From the NCBI GenBank assembly GCA_964588665.1, contig CAZPQQ010000026.1:1-38325 (forward strand): 38,325 nucleotides of DNA, written 5' to 3'. Below, one piece after another: positions 14,401 to 22,496 of the stretch. Origin of the DNA: UBA2160 sp964588665 (GTDB taxonomy: Bacteria; Chloroflexota; Dehalococcoidia; Lucifugimonadales; UBA1123). Position numbers and translations under genes: made by a program. The number at the start of each line of letters is the position of its first letter. Position 1 is the first letter of the stretch. The notes under the pieces are model-generated. The model was not told where the DNA came from, ran no database searches, and saw only the letters and a list, made by a program, of their open reading frames with translations.

Positions 14401-15342
14401 ATGGACCTATTCGATATCGTGCGCCGCGGTCCGGCGTCGTCCTCAGTGCCCGAAGGTTCGAAGATACCATGGGACGACCCGGATTTCAGCTGCAGAATGC
14501 TGAGAGAGCACCTAACACAGGAGCATGACGCGGCGAGCCGTCGCTCCGAACGCATCGACCGGCACGTGAAGTGGATCCACGAGACCCTGCTCGACGGACA
14601 GCCGGGCCGCGTGCTGGATCTGGGTTGCGGCCCGGGGCTGTACTCCGACAGGCTTACCCACCTGGGTCACCGATGCATCGGAATCGACTTTTCGCCTGCA
14701 TCCATCGAGTACGCCAGGGAGCACGCCTCGACCGCCGACCTGGCGCGCGGATATACGCTCGCAGACATTCTGACCACGGAATTTGGCGCCGGCTTCAACC
14801 TCAGCATGCTGCTGTTTGGCGAACTGAACGCCTTCTCGCGTTCGTCTGCCGCCGACATCGTGAACAAAGCCTACCGTGCACTGGCGCCCGACGGGACGAT
14901 TCTTCTGGAGGTTCACACCTTTGACGCGGTCCGCAGGATGGGCGAGAAGGAGCCTAGCTGGTACGCGTCCGAGCAAGGGCTGTTCTCCGATTCCGGCTTT
15001 ATCTGCTTGATGGAACAGAACTGGGACGACGACAACCGCGTCGCAACCCAACGCTTCTTCGTCATCGACGCAACCAGCGGGAACGTGACTCAGCACGCCC
15101 AGAACATCCCCGCGTACACGGACGACGAGTACGTCACCATGCTTGAGGGCGCGGGTTTCATCGACATTGTGTTCCATGCCTCGATGGGAGAGGATGACGA
15201 AGGTCCGGATGTTGGCGGGCTTGGCCCTGAAGGGCCAGAGCACCAAATTGAAGACTCGGGTGGCCTCGGTCTTCAGGCCGAGCCAGACACCCAAGACTTC
15301 GTGGCGCTGACCGCGACAAAACCCGGAAGGGATCGATCATGA
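14401..15342 (+). CDS. Class I SAM-dependent methyltransferase with embedded repeat
   Basis: The protein has the class I methyltransferase fold. Motif I VLDLGCGPGLYSDRL binds S-adenosylmethionine, GIDFSPASIEYAREH carries the acidic residue after strand 2, and RALAPDGTILLEVH is the strand-5 region. The ATG at 14401 is favoured (313 residues) because GAGG lies 7 bases upstream; ATG at 14395 is also in frame. Residues about 273-296 are encoded by a palindromic repeat inserted in frame; the preceding and following segments read as continuous family sequence, ending DFVALTATKP. The stop overlaps the next gene by ATGA, so it is coupled to the PuuE-like deacetylase. The methyl acceptor is unknown. 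Nothing but a short direct repeat (CCTGACGCACCG twice, near 14298 and 14349) is seen in the 206-base gap upstream. Confidence 0.85.
   Translation: MDLFDIVRRGPASSSVPEGSKIPWDDPDFSCRMLREHLTQEHDAASRRSERIDRHVKWIHETLLDGQPGRVLDLGCGPGLYSDRLTHLGHRCIGIDFSPASIEYAREHASTADLARGYTLADILTTEFGAGFNLSMLLFGELNAFSRSSAADIVNKAYRALAPDGTILLEVHTFDAVRRMGEKEPSWYASEQGLFSDSGFICLMEQNWDDDNRVATQRFFVIDATSGNVTQHAQNIPAYTDDEYVTMLEGAGFIDIVFHASMGEDDEGPDVGGLGPEGPEHQIEDSGGLGLQAEPDTQDFVALTATKPGRDRS
15218..15286 (+). repeat. Palindromic repeat element inside the methyltransferase gene
   Basis: The 25 bases 15218-15242 are identical to the reverse complement of 35315-35339. They contain the hairpin GGCCCTGAAGGGCC. About 20 bases further on a second palindrome with CTTCAGGCC follows, and the same arrangement (with a similar-length but different spacer) occurs in the other copy. 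The element reads through in frame as Gly/Glu/Pro-rich residues. Confidence 0.8.
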
Positions 15343-16226
15343 ACGAACGCGATTTCATCGGCTATGGACCCAATCCGCCTAAGATCGAATGGCCCGACGG
15401 CGCGCGCGTCGCGCTCTCGGTGGTCGTAAACTACGAGGAGGGCTCAGAGTACTCGCTTCTGGACGGAGACCCGCACCGCGAGACCAACAACGAGGTGCCG
15501 TCGCCCCTGGCGCTGGACGAGCGGGACCTCGCGAACGAGTCGTTCTTCGAATACGGGAGCCGCGTCGGAGTCTGGCGCATCATGAACATCCTGGGCGACT
15601 ACAACGTGTCTGCAACGTTCTTTTGCTGCGCATTGGCCTTGGAGCGGAATCCCGAGGTGGGGCCCGAGATCGTTCGTCGCGGACACGAGGTGTTCGGCCA
15701 CGGATATCGCTGGGAGGAGTACTTCAAGATGGATCGCGACGCCGAACGCGAGGCTATCGCAAAGACCATCGAGTCCCTCAAGCGCACGACCGGTCAGCGT
15801 CCGCTCGGTTGGTACACGAGGTACGGGCCAAGCGTCAACACGCGCGAACTCGTCGTCGAAGAGGGCGGGTTCCTCTACGACTCCAACTCCTATTCCGACG
15901 ACCTGCCCTACTACACCAAGGTCAACGGCAAGAAGTGGCTGGTCGTGCCGTACTCGCTGGAGGTCAACGACACGAAATTCTGGCGCGGAGGCATGGTCAC
16001 CCCGAACGACTTCTTCGAGACGGCGCGCAACACCCTGGACGTGCTGTACGCCGAAGGGGCGACTCACCCGAAGATGATGTCGGTGGGCTTACATTGCCGC
16101 ATCATCGGGCGACCGTCGCGAGCCGCGGCGCTGAAGCAATTCCTCGACTACGCGACGAGCTTGCCCGGAGTCTGGTTCACGCGCAGGGTCGACGTCGCGC
16201 GCTGGTGGCTTGAAAAGTATCCATGA
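15339..16226 (+). CDS. PuuE-like polysaccharide deacetylase-family protein (possible allantoinase)
   Basis: This 295-residue protein belongs to the polysaccharide deacetylase superfamily and is closest in layout to PuuE allantoinase, a cofactor-independent enzyme that opens allantoin. Visible family segments are VVVNYEEGSEYSLLDGD, SATFFCCALALERNPE, RGHEVFGHGYRWEEY and GWYTRYGPSVNTRELVVEEG. It lacks a signal peptide, as expected for a cytoplasmic amidohydrolase rather than a cell-wall enzyme. It is coupled at both ends by ATGA overlaps, to the methyltransferase before and the membrane protein after. Ureide hydrolysis would fit the hydantoinase-type cluster 7 kb away, but the substrate could be another cyclic or linear amide. 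Confidence 0.85.
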   Translation: MNERDFIGYGPNPPKIEWPDGARVALSVVVNYEEGSEYSLLDGDPHRETNNEVPSPLALDERDLANESFFEYGSRVGVWRIMNILGDYNVSATFFCCALALERNPEVGPEIVRRGHEVFGHGYRWEEYFKMDRDAEREAIAKTIESLKRTTGQRPLGWYTRYGPSVNTRELVVEEGGFLYDSNSYSDDLPYYTKVNGKKWLVVPYSLEVNDTKFWRGGMVTPNDFFETARNTLDVLYAEGATHPKMMSVGLHCRIIGRPSRAAALKQFLDYATSLPGVWFTRRVDVARWWLEKYP

Positions 16227-16795
16227 CCGGGGTGCAACGACCGACAGACGATGTCAGCTTCCGTGAAGTGCAGCAGTTCCGGCAGCTATGGCTATGGGTG
16301 CTGATTCTTCCCTTTTTCTTGTTGATGGTCGGCGTCTTCGGTTTTGGGTTGATCTGGCAGCTGGCGCTGGGGAACCAGTTTGGCAGCAAGCCAATGTCCG
16401 ATGTCGTCCTCATCGTGACGAGCGGCGCGGTGTTCGCCATCATGGGCGCCGTCATGTACATCCTCTTCGCATCAAGGCTCATCTTCGAGGCGCCAGAAGA
16501 TGCGTTGCACATTCGGTTCAGTCCCTTCTTTCATCGGAGAATTCCTTACGATCAGATCGAGCGGTGCGAGGTCCGGTCGTACAGTTCGATCGCAGAGTAC
16601 GGCGGCTGGGGCATCCGATGGCATCCGCGCAAAGGTTGGGCGTACAACGTGAGCGGGAGCCGCGGTGTGCAGCTCGAGCTTTCCGGCGGCAAGCGCGCGC
16701 TCCTCGGCTCCGATCGCGCCGAGGAATTGGTGGCGGCAATCCAGCATAGAATGACAAACCAGACCAAGTCCGGAAGTGCTGACATCACTGGCTGA
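16223..16795 (+). CDS. Two-TM membrane protein with PH-like domain
   Basis: The 190-residue product has two membrane helices (about 22-48 and 58-83). A soluble C-terminal domain follows, whose strands (RIPYDQIERCEVRSY, GIRWHPRKGWAYNVSGSRGV, ALLGSDRAEELVAAI) resemble bacterial PH-like domains of membrane proteins. The start ATG overlaps the stop of the deacetylase gene. No enzyme motif is seen. It could be an accessory to the preceding amidohydrolase or unrelated; function not assigned. Confidence 0.75.
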   Translation: MTGVQRPTDDVSFREVQQFRQLWLWVLILPFFLLMVGVFGFGLIWQLALGNQFGSKPMSDVVLIVTSGAVFAIMGAVMYILFASRLIFEAPEDALHIRFSPFFHRRIPYDQIERCEVRSYSSIAEYGGWGIRWHPRKGWAYNVSGSRGVQLELSGGKRALLGSDRAEELVAAIQHRMTNQTKSGSADITG

Positions 16796-16813
16796 GGTTC
16801 CCAGGAAACGAAA

Positions 16814-17191
16814 ATGCAAACAACTCGATTGACCGACGCCCATATCGTCAGCGCCCCGGACGGATCGATCATACGCGAGCTGGTCGCGACGGCCAGGGGA
16901 AGCATCGTCCACTGCACGCTCCCGCCGGGCGCGACGTCGCTAGCGGTGGCACACCGAACGGTGGAAGAATTGTGGCATGTCATCTCGGGGCGAGGCCAGG
17001 TGTGGCGTCAATCGGAAGACGACGATGACGTTGTGGAGGCCGGAGCGGGCGTCAGCCTGTCGATCGAAACCGGCGTTCGATTCCAGTTCCGCAACATCGG
17101 CAACGAGGACCTCTGCTTCGTCATCACGACAATGCCACCGTGGCCCGGCGCCGACGAGGCGTATCGAGTCGAAGACCACTGGCCGGTGTGA
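16814..17191 (+). CDS. Cupin domain protein
   Basis: This single-domain cupin has 125 residues. The first cupin motif is recognisable around HRTVEELWHVISGRGQVWRQ, with His and Glu ligands, and the second around LSIETGVRFQFRNIGNEDL, where the usual His is not obvious. Such proteins bind a metal and act as small isomerases, dioxygenases or sensors. AGGAAACG precedes the ATG, 18 bases after the membrane-protein gene, so it likely belongs to the same operon. The substrate is unknown. Confidence 0.85.
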   Translation: MQTTRLTDAHIVSAPDGSIIRELVATARGSIVHCTLPPGATSLAVAHRTVEELWHVISGRGQVWRQSEDDDDVVEAGAGVSLSIETGVRFQFRNIGNEDLCFVITTMPPWPGADEAYRVEDHWPV

Positions 17192-17248
17192 ACTTGCTCA
17201 CTCTCCGCTTCGGGCATGCTAACATGGCACTGCCTGACTGGAGGAACG

Positions 17249-18415
17249 ATGAAAAGCTACCTGACCCACCTCGAATGCACGTATTGCAACGTCACGCAAT
17301 CGACCGACGTGCCTCATCGCGTATGCCCCGAATGCGGCAAGGTGCTGTATCCGAGATACGACCTGGCACAGGCCAAACAAGCGCTGGATCGAAGCGTGTT
17401 GAAAGACCGGGCCGCCAATATGTGGCGGTACTTCGAAGTCATGCCCATTCTCGACGAAGCCAATGTCATCACGCTGGGCGAGGGCTACACTCCCATCTTC
17501 CAGGCGGTGCGACTCGGCGAAGACATGGGCGCGAGCTCGCTTCACATCAAAGACGAGGGGCTCAACCCGACGGCTTCGTTCAAGGCTCGCGGCTTGTCCG
17601 CCGCGGTCTCGAAAGCCAAGGAACTCGGCATCACGAAACTCACCATGCCGTCGGCGGGCAACGCCGCGGGCGCCATGACCTCGTACGCGGCCAAGGGCGG
17701 CATGGAGGCCTACGTATTCATGCCCAAGGACGTGCCGGTAGCGAACCGGCATGAAGTGCTCATCACCGGCGGCAACCTGACCTTGGTGGACGGCCTCATC
17801 AGCGACGCAGGCCGGGCATCCAAGGCTCGCGCTGCTGAAGAAGACCTGTTCGACGTGTCGACGCTCCAGGAGCCTTACCGCGTCGAGGGCAAGAAGACCA
17901 TGGGTTACGAGATTGCCGAGCAGATGGGCTGGACGCTGCCCGATGCGATCATCTACCCGACCGGCGGCGGCACGGGAATCGTCGGCATGTGGAAGGCCTT
18001 CGCCGAGATGGAAGAGATGGGCTGGATCGGCGCCGAACGGCCCAAGATGTTCGCCGTCCAATCCGACGGTTGCGCGCCCATAGTGAGGGCGTTCGACAGC
18101 GGCGACGAGTTCGCCGAGCCTTGGCAGAACGCCGCGACGATGGCGGCGGGAATTCGTGTCCCGGCGGCCATCGGCGACTACCTGATCCTCGGCGCCATCC
18201 GAGAGAGCGGAGGCGGCGCGTTAACAGTCACCGACGACGAGATCCTTCACTACATGCGCAAGGTGGCGTCGCTGGAAGGGATGTTCATCTGTCCGGAGGG
18301 CGCCGCGACGGCTGCCGCGCTGAGCAAGCTCCTGGCCGACGGCCGGTTGTCCGCTGACGACAACATCCTGCTGCTCAACACCGGCTCGGGCCTCAAGTAT
18401 CTCGAAGTGCTCTAG
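17249..18415 (+). CDS. thrC: Threonine synthase-like PLP enzyme
   Basis: Threonine synthase converts O-phosphohomoserine to threonine with pyridoxal phosphate. The N-terminal zinc ribbon has Cys10, Cys13, Cys26 and Cys29. The PLP lysine is Lys112 in NPTASFKARG, SAGNAAGAMTSYA is the phosphate-loop region, and IYPTGGGTGIVGMWKAF binds the cofactor phosphate. The ATG at 17249 has GGAGGA very close (3 bases), and an in-frame upstream start at 17216 would lack one. The length of 388 is usual. The N-terminal ribbon also occurs in paralogues acting on other amino acids, so the exact substrate is not certain. No hom or thrB is adjacent. Confidence 0.85.
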   Translation: MKSYLTHLECTYCNVTQSTDVPHRVCPECGKVLYPRYDLAQAKQALDRSVLKDRAANMWRYFEVMPILDEANVITLGEGYTPIFQAVRLGEDMGASSLHIKDEGLNPTASFKARGLSAAVSKAKELGITKLTMPSAGNAAGAMTSYAAKGGMEAYVFMPKDVPVANRHEVLITGGNLTLVDGLISDAGRASKARAAEEDLFDVSTLQEPYRVEGKKTMGYEIAEQMGWTLPDAIIYPTGGGTGIVGMWKAFAEMEEMGWIGAERPKMFAVQSDGCAPIVRAFDSGDEFAEPWQNAATMAAGIRVPAAIGDYLILGAIRESGGGALTVTDDEILHYMRKVASLEGMFICPEGAATAAALSKLLADGRLSADDNILLLNTGSGLKYLEVL

Positions 18416-18540
18416 GAAGGCGATTTACCAGCGGCAATTGTTCGCTTCTGACAATATTCGGCGCCCCGGTTTTCACCCGGCTAGGCGTCGATGTTGAGGC
18501 GCGTAGCGAATCCAACATTCGACGAAACAGGAGTTCAACC

Positions 18541-19650
18541 GTGAAACAAATAGGTCTAGCCCTCGTCGGGTCAACGGGCGTCATCGGCAAAGTGCACATC
18601 GACGCCATCAACCAGATCGATTCGTGCAGGCTGGTGGGCGTGAACGCCAGGACGCAGGAGCCATTGCGCGCGCAGGCGACCGAGCTCGGGGTCAAACAGT
18701 ACTCTACGCTCGACGGCGTCCTGGCGGACTCAGAGGTTGATGCCGTCGTCATTGCGACGCCTCATCCGTCGCATGAGGAGATCGCTCTCGCGTCGATCGC
18801 GGCTGGCAAGCATCTGCTGATCGAAAAGCCGCTGGCCGTGACTCCCGGCGAAAGCGACCGCATGGTCGCCGCCGCCCGGAGCGCCGGTCTGAAGATCGGC
18901 GTAACGTTTAACCAGAGGTTTCGGCCCCAGGCTTTGAAGATGCGCGCATTGATCGACGAAGGCGCGATCGGCGAGATCTACCGAACCTCGATGATCACCG
19001 CCAACTTCAGGTCACAGGACTACTATGACCGACTGGCATGGCGCGGCACGTGGAACGACGAGGGCGGCGGAGCGCTGCTCAACCAGGGCATACACGCCAT
19101 CGACCTGTTCCAGTGGGTCGCGGGAATGCCCGTCGCTGTGTTCGGCGCTCTCCGGTCGTTGAAACACAAAGTCGAAGTCGAGGACTATGCCGGCGCAATG
19201 CTCGAGTACGAAAACGGCGCCCTGGGAACGCTCCACTGCGACACCGTTCAGGCCCCAGGCCAGCAGCGCATCGAGGTCTACGGCGACGACGGCGCGCTGG
19301 TGATGGACGGCGGCAGTCTAACCCTCCACCGGCTCGAGACCCCTGTTCAGGAGTTCATGGACAACGACAAGACGATAGCCTTCGTCTCGCCGGACTCGAA
19401 GAGTGAAACGTCCGAGTTCGAACCGGCCGGCAACACCCACGCTCCGTGCTTCGACGACTTCTGCCGTGCCCTGCTGGACGGCGGAGAGCCGCTGGTCACC
19501 GGCGAAGAGGGTGCGCGCAGCCAGGAACTCGTCGCCGCGATCACGCTGTCCGGCTGCCGGTCGAAGAAAGTCTCCCTGCCTGTCGATCGCGACGAGTACG
19601 ATGCCTTGCTGGCCGAACTGCGGGAGACGCGGCGGTTGCCTGTGGCGTAA
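18541..19650 (+). CDS. Gfo/Idh/MocA family NAD(P)-dependent oxidoreductase
   Basis: This 369-residue dehydrogenase has the N-terminal Rossmann motif GSTGVIGKVHIDAI (10-23) and the family-defining EKP (95-97). The C-terminal alpha/beta domain contains GGALLNQGIHAIDLFQWVAG, with the conserved Asp and His used on sugar or cyclitol substrates. Translation starts at GTG with ACAGGAG 7-9 bases upstream. In the 125-base gap before it, CGAATCCAACATTCG (an inverted repeat of 5-base arms) is a possible operator. The last 80 residues are repeated in a decayed copy at 21252-21492. The substrate cannot be told from sequence. Confidence 0.9.
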   Translation: MKQIGLALVGSTGVIGKVHIDAINQIDSCRLVGVNARTQEPLRAQATELGVKQYSTLDGVLADSEVDAVVIATPHPSHEEIALASIAAGKHLLIEKPLAVTPGESDRMVAAARSAGLKIGVTFNQRFRPQALKMRALIDEGAIGEIYRTSMITANFRSQDYYDRLAWRGTWNDEGGGALLNQGIHAIDLFQWVAGMPVAVFGALRSLKHKVEVEDYAGAMLEYENGALGTLHCDTVQAPGQQRIEVYGDDGALVMDGGSLTLHRLETPVQEFMDNDKTIAFVSPDSKSETSEFEPAGNTHAPCFDDFCRALLDGGEPLVTGEEGARSQELVAAITLSGCRSKKVSLPVDRDEYDALLAELRETRRLPVA

Positions 19651-19728
19651 GGTCACGTATTCGATAGATCGCGCGAAAACCATTCCGGCCCGCAGATCGA
19701 TCGCGATCTCGGCCTTCTTCGGTGATTA

Positions 19729-19758
19729 TTGACGCTTCGATTCTGAGAATTGTATGAT
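19729..19758 (+). promoter_or_regulatory. Sigma70-type promoter of the membrane-protein pair
   Basis: TTGACG (19729-19734) and TATGAT (19753-19758) are 18 bases apart, each with one mismatch to consensus. The predicted transcript would have a leader of about 100 bases before the ATG at 19867. The rest of the gap 19651-19866 shows nothing else I can name. Confidence 0.55.
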
Positions 19759-19866
19759 TCGCTCGGATGTCGACGCTGTAGTCGTCCCGCAACGGCGTGA
19801 CTGCCAAGATGCCGTTCACTGACGCAATCCGGCCGGTTGATTGGCGTCATTCTGGATGGATGAGCG

Positions 19867-20664
19867 ATGTCGAACATGGAACATCCCGGAAACCTGCGAA
19901 CCGCGCTCGATCGGGCCATGGAAGGGCGGCGGCTACTTGCCGCGGGCGACTACAAAGGAGCCATTGCGGCTTGCAACGAGGCCCTCGCTTTGGACTCGAG
20001 TCTTCGCGGTGCACACCTCACTCGGACAAATGCCCAACGGCTGCTGAAACCCGGGAGCGGAATCGAAGCGCAGAAAGTCGAAAGAGATGACCAAGACCAA
20101 GCGGCAACGAGAGAGAACCGCCCACCTCGTCTTGCCATAAACGAGCAGTTAAGAAAGGATGTCACATTTGAGGGGTCGCCGCCGCTGTTTGGGGGCAACA
20201 TAGTCGGAAGCAGTGTAAGGGTCCTTGCCAACATCGTCCTGGCTATGATTCCGCCGGTCGGGATAGCGCTGCCACTTTGGGCCTGGTATCAGTGGGATCT
20301 TCCTGCGTGGCTCGCCCTCGTGATCGCGTCATCGGTATGGGCGTATTCATTGATCTTGGCACTCGTCGCGGCTGGCGACAAGATGCACAACACGAAATAT
20401 GTCGAACTGGGCAACGGGATCGTTGAAGACATTCAACAGTCCTCGACGGGCATGAACGCATTCGGAGTGCGTACGGAACCGGACATACAGCAGTTCACCG
20501 CCCAAGAATCCATGACTGGTCAATTACGCAAGGGCGACTCAGTCGTGTTCGCGTACGTGCCCCTGAGTTTGGACCCTGGGACGAGCCGTGCGAATCAGCG
20601 AGGGCCTGAACGATCGACCGCAATCGGCGACATTCTTAGCGTAGCCAAGATCGAGTGGAGTTGA
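19867..20664 (+). CDS. Unknown membrane protein with N-terminal TPR-like helix pair
   Basis: I do not recognise this 265-residue protein. Residues about 13-50 (AMEGRRLLAAGDYKGAIAAC and on) look like one TPR unit. A charged linker follows, then a two-helix membrane hairpin (about 118-140 and 146-172, with PPVGIALPLWAWYQW between). The last 95 residues look like a soluble beta-rich domain. The gene has its own promoter and overlaps the next gene by 10 bases. The neighbour has the same hairpin-plus-soluble-domain plan, so they may form one membrane complex (inference). It lies between an intact oxidoreductase gene and the decayed copy of its end. Confidence 0.7.
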   Translation: MSNMEHPGNLRTALDRAMEGRRLLAAGDYKGAIAACNEALALDSSLRGAHLTRTNAQRLLKPGSGIEAQKVERDDQDQAATRENRPPRLAINEQLRKDVTFEGSPPLFGGNIVGSSVRVLANIVLAMIPPVGIALPLWAWYQWDLPAWLALVIASSVWAYSLILALVAAGDKMHNTKYVELGNGIVEDIQQSSTGMNAFGVRTEPDIQQFTAQESMTGQLRKGDSVVFAYVPLSLDPGTSRANQRGPERSTAIGDILSVAKIEWS

Positions 20665-21191
20665 CACATCCAAGTGTCGAATGGAGGCGTGTCTCCTTGA
20701 GCAGATTGGTCAGACGCGTGTTTGGCGACGAGCAACTTCAATACCATACAACCTATGCCGCTTGCTTCTCGGCAGCGGGCGGTTTCGCCATTTCCGTTCT
20801 GGGAGTTGCCGCGTGGCAGTTAGGTTTTTGGGTGTGGGTGTTGGGGTTCGCCGCGTTGATAACCGGACTGATGTTGGCATTGACGCGGGCAGGCAACTAC
20901 CACGCCATGCATAAGATGGCATTGAATGTCGGCTACGTGCGGGAAGTGTCGTTAGTGACCAACTATACCCACGGCGATGCCGAGTTCCGCGATCAAAGAA
21001 TCCGGATTGCGCAAAGAATGGATTCAGACCGAGGGTCCCATGTCTATGAATCACGCGACCGCCACTTCTCGGTGGCGCAAGGAGACCCGGTAGCGGTTGT
21101 TTGTCGAGATGGTATGTTCTTGATCAATGTGAAGAGGTTGAGTCCCCTGATCGTCGATGGTCCGGATGAAGATATCGCCCAATCCCGTTGA
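20655..21191 (+). CDS. Unknown membrane protein, partner of the preceding gene
   Basis: This 178-residue product is unrecognised. A basic N-terminus is followed by two membrane helices (about 36-56 and 60-80, GFAISVLGVAAWQLGFWVWV) and a soluble C-terminal domain of about 95 residues (RIRIAQRMDSDRGSHVYES, then GDPVAVVCRDGMFLINVKRL). GTG at 20655 is the first start; a TTG at 20661 overlapping the preceding stop is an alternative, with GTGGAG just before it. It shares its plan with the preceding protein. Its end lies 60 bases before the oxidoreductase pseudogene. Confidence 0.65.
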   Translation: MELTHPSVEWRRVSLSRLVRRVFGDEQLQYHTTYAACFSAAGGFAISVLGVAAWQLGFWVWVLGFAALITGLMLALTRAGNYHAMHKMALNVGYVREVSLVTNYTHGDAEFRDQRIRIAQRMDSDRGSHVYESRDRHFSVAQGDPVAVVCRDGMFLINVKRLSPLIVDGPDEDIAQSR

Positions 21192-21251
21192 GGGGAAAAA
21201 GCCAGGCAGTCTGCAACACGGCCGCGCTTGGAGCTACACTAGACAGGCTGG

Positions 21252-21492
21252 CGAAGGACTCGACAAGCGAAACGTTCGAGTTCGAACCGGCCGGCAACAC
21301 CCACACTCCGTGCTTCGACGACTTCTGCCGTGCCCTGTTGGACGGCGGAGAGCCGCTGGTAACCGGCGAAGAGGGCGCGCGTAGCCAGGAGCTCGTCGCT
21401 GCGATCACGCTGTCTGGCTGCCGGTCGATCGCGACGAGTACGACGCGCTGCTGGCGGAGTTGCGGGAGACGCAGAAGTTGCCGGGCGCCTGA
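21252..21492 (+). pseudogene. Decayed C-terminal copy of the Gfo/Idh/MocA oxidoreductase
   Basis: Bases 21256-21427 match 19392-19563 of the intact oxidoreductase without gaps at 160 of 172 positions by hand count. They encode the same segment (AGNTHTPCFDDFCRALLDGG and on) with only three residue changes. Directly after, 22 bases present in the intact gene (19564-19585) are missing, bounded by GTCG on both sides, and this shifts the frame. Beyond the deletion the homologous codons continue in another frame to a TGA at 21490-21492. The upstream two thirds of the gene are absent. Eight of the twelve differences are silent, so the copy diverged under selection before it decayed. Confidence 0.88.
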
Positions 21493-21629
21493 GTCATCGA
21501 GCTGGAGCATTGGAGGCTGAGCATCCGTTGCTTTGTCCACGCGAACGCCAGTGAGCACCATCTGATGCGTCACGTTCGCGCTAGCCGAAAACCTGTTGGG
21601 CTGAGGACAGCTAATGCTCCGCTCCTCGC

Positions 21630-21932
21630 CTAATTGCGTTCGACGCCTCCTGTGGGCACAGGGTGCCAGTCGATAACGAGCCACCCGAAGTAGTGAGAGT
21701 TGATGAACTGAAGGTCGGCGTAGCTCTCGGCCTCGACGACCATCACCCCTGGGACCTGTCCACCCGAGATGTTCCAGGATCCGATGAGCTTGCACGTGGG
21801 CGGAAGTTTTGACGGCAACTCGCGTATCTTGGCCGTAAACTCTTCGTGGATAGCTCCCGTTTTACGGACTGCTTCGATTTCAGTCTCGATGGGTCCAAGC
21901 TGTCGGTAGAAACCGACGAACGTCGTAGCCAT
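21630..21932 (-). CDS. Small DUF3303-like alpha/beta protein
   Basis: The 100-residue product resembles DUF3303-type small ferredoxin-like proteins. It has an N-terminal strand (TTFVGFYRQLG), a helix, then KLIGSWNISGGQVPGVMVVE and ESYADLQFINSHYFGWLVIDWHPV. These proteins are probably dimeric and their role is unknown. The ATG at 21932 is set by GGAGG 8 bases upstream; a longer frame from 21947 would use that sequence as coding. It is the likely intact relative of the broken gene at 34689-35234, which shares the ES.AD..F core. Confidence 0.65.
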   Translation of the reverse strand: MATTFVGFYRQLGPIETEIEAVRKTGAIHEEFTAKIRELPSKLPPTCKLIGSWNISGGQVPGVMVVEAESYADLQFINSHYFGWLVIDWHPVPTGGVERN

Positions 21933-22496
21933 TGCTGGCGCCTCCATGCGTTACGCGCTTTCCGGTCGGCGCCGATGCGTACTCGGCGATTTCGTATGAG
22001 ATCGAAACCCGCGAAGTATACCGATGCTTGGCCCGCACCGCAATTTCGTCGAGCGGTGGAATTCGATGAAGGCCCCGGCATCCTCCACGACTCGTCATCG
22101 GCTTGAGCGTCGTTCACGACAATCGCGCACGACGCGCGCCGGAGCAGCGTTTATCTGCCCAAATACAGGCGCATCTGATCCAGAATGGGGAGCGAACGTA
22201 GACGCTCCGGGCCTCAGACATTCCGTGACACGATTCAGAAAGCGGCGGCCCACCTGCCTGAACCGGGCGACGGCGGTGGGATGTTACTCAGGAACGGGAC
22301 AACGGCGGCGCATGATGGGAAGATCAGCCTGCGCGCTCGCTTGGGTCAGTAGGGTTTCCAGGGACAATTCGGCAATTTCGGTCGAGCGGAGGCGGCGCCC
22401 TCATCCGCTCCTAGGCCGCCCGTGAAATCGAGCACGCGCCTGGTTGGGAACAGCGACGCCTAAGGTTGGCGAGCCGTCACGATGACCGCACGATGC
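21933..22496. other. Gene-free stretch
   Basis: About 560 bases carry no convincing gene on either strand; frames that are open there have no family resemblance and no ribosome binding site. One hairpin with 6-base arms, GGAGCG (22189-22194) and CGCTCC (22203-22208), is present without a following T run. The promoter of the DUF3303-like gene should lie near 21950-22000. Confidence 0.55.

Noticed and set aside
15444..16067. 207-codon frame antisense to the PuuE-like gene
   Set aside because: Overlaps a clear family member completely and has no features of its own.
14214..19836. Similar words CGCAATCC[AG]GCCGGT at about 14219 and 19820 as a repeat
   Set aside because: Only about 14 bases are shared with one mismatch and the flanks do not match; chance is sufficient.
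21541..21579. GCGAACG and CGTTCGC arms as a terminator after the oxidoreductase pseudogene
   Set aside because: The loop is 25 bases and no T run follows, so it does not meet the usual terminator layout.
22024..22425. 133-codon open frame on the plus strand in the gap before the NifU-like gene
   Set aside because: No ribosome binding site, Arg/Pro-rich composition typical of a random frame in GC-rich DNA, and no family resemblance.
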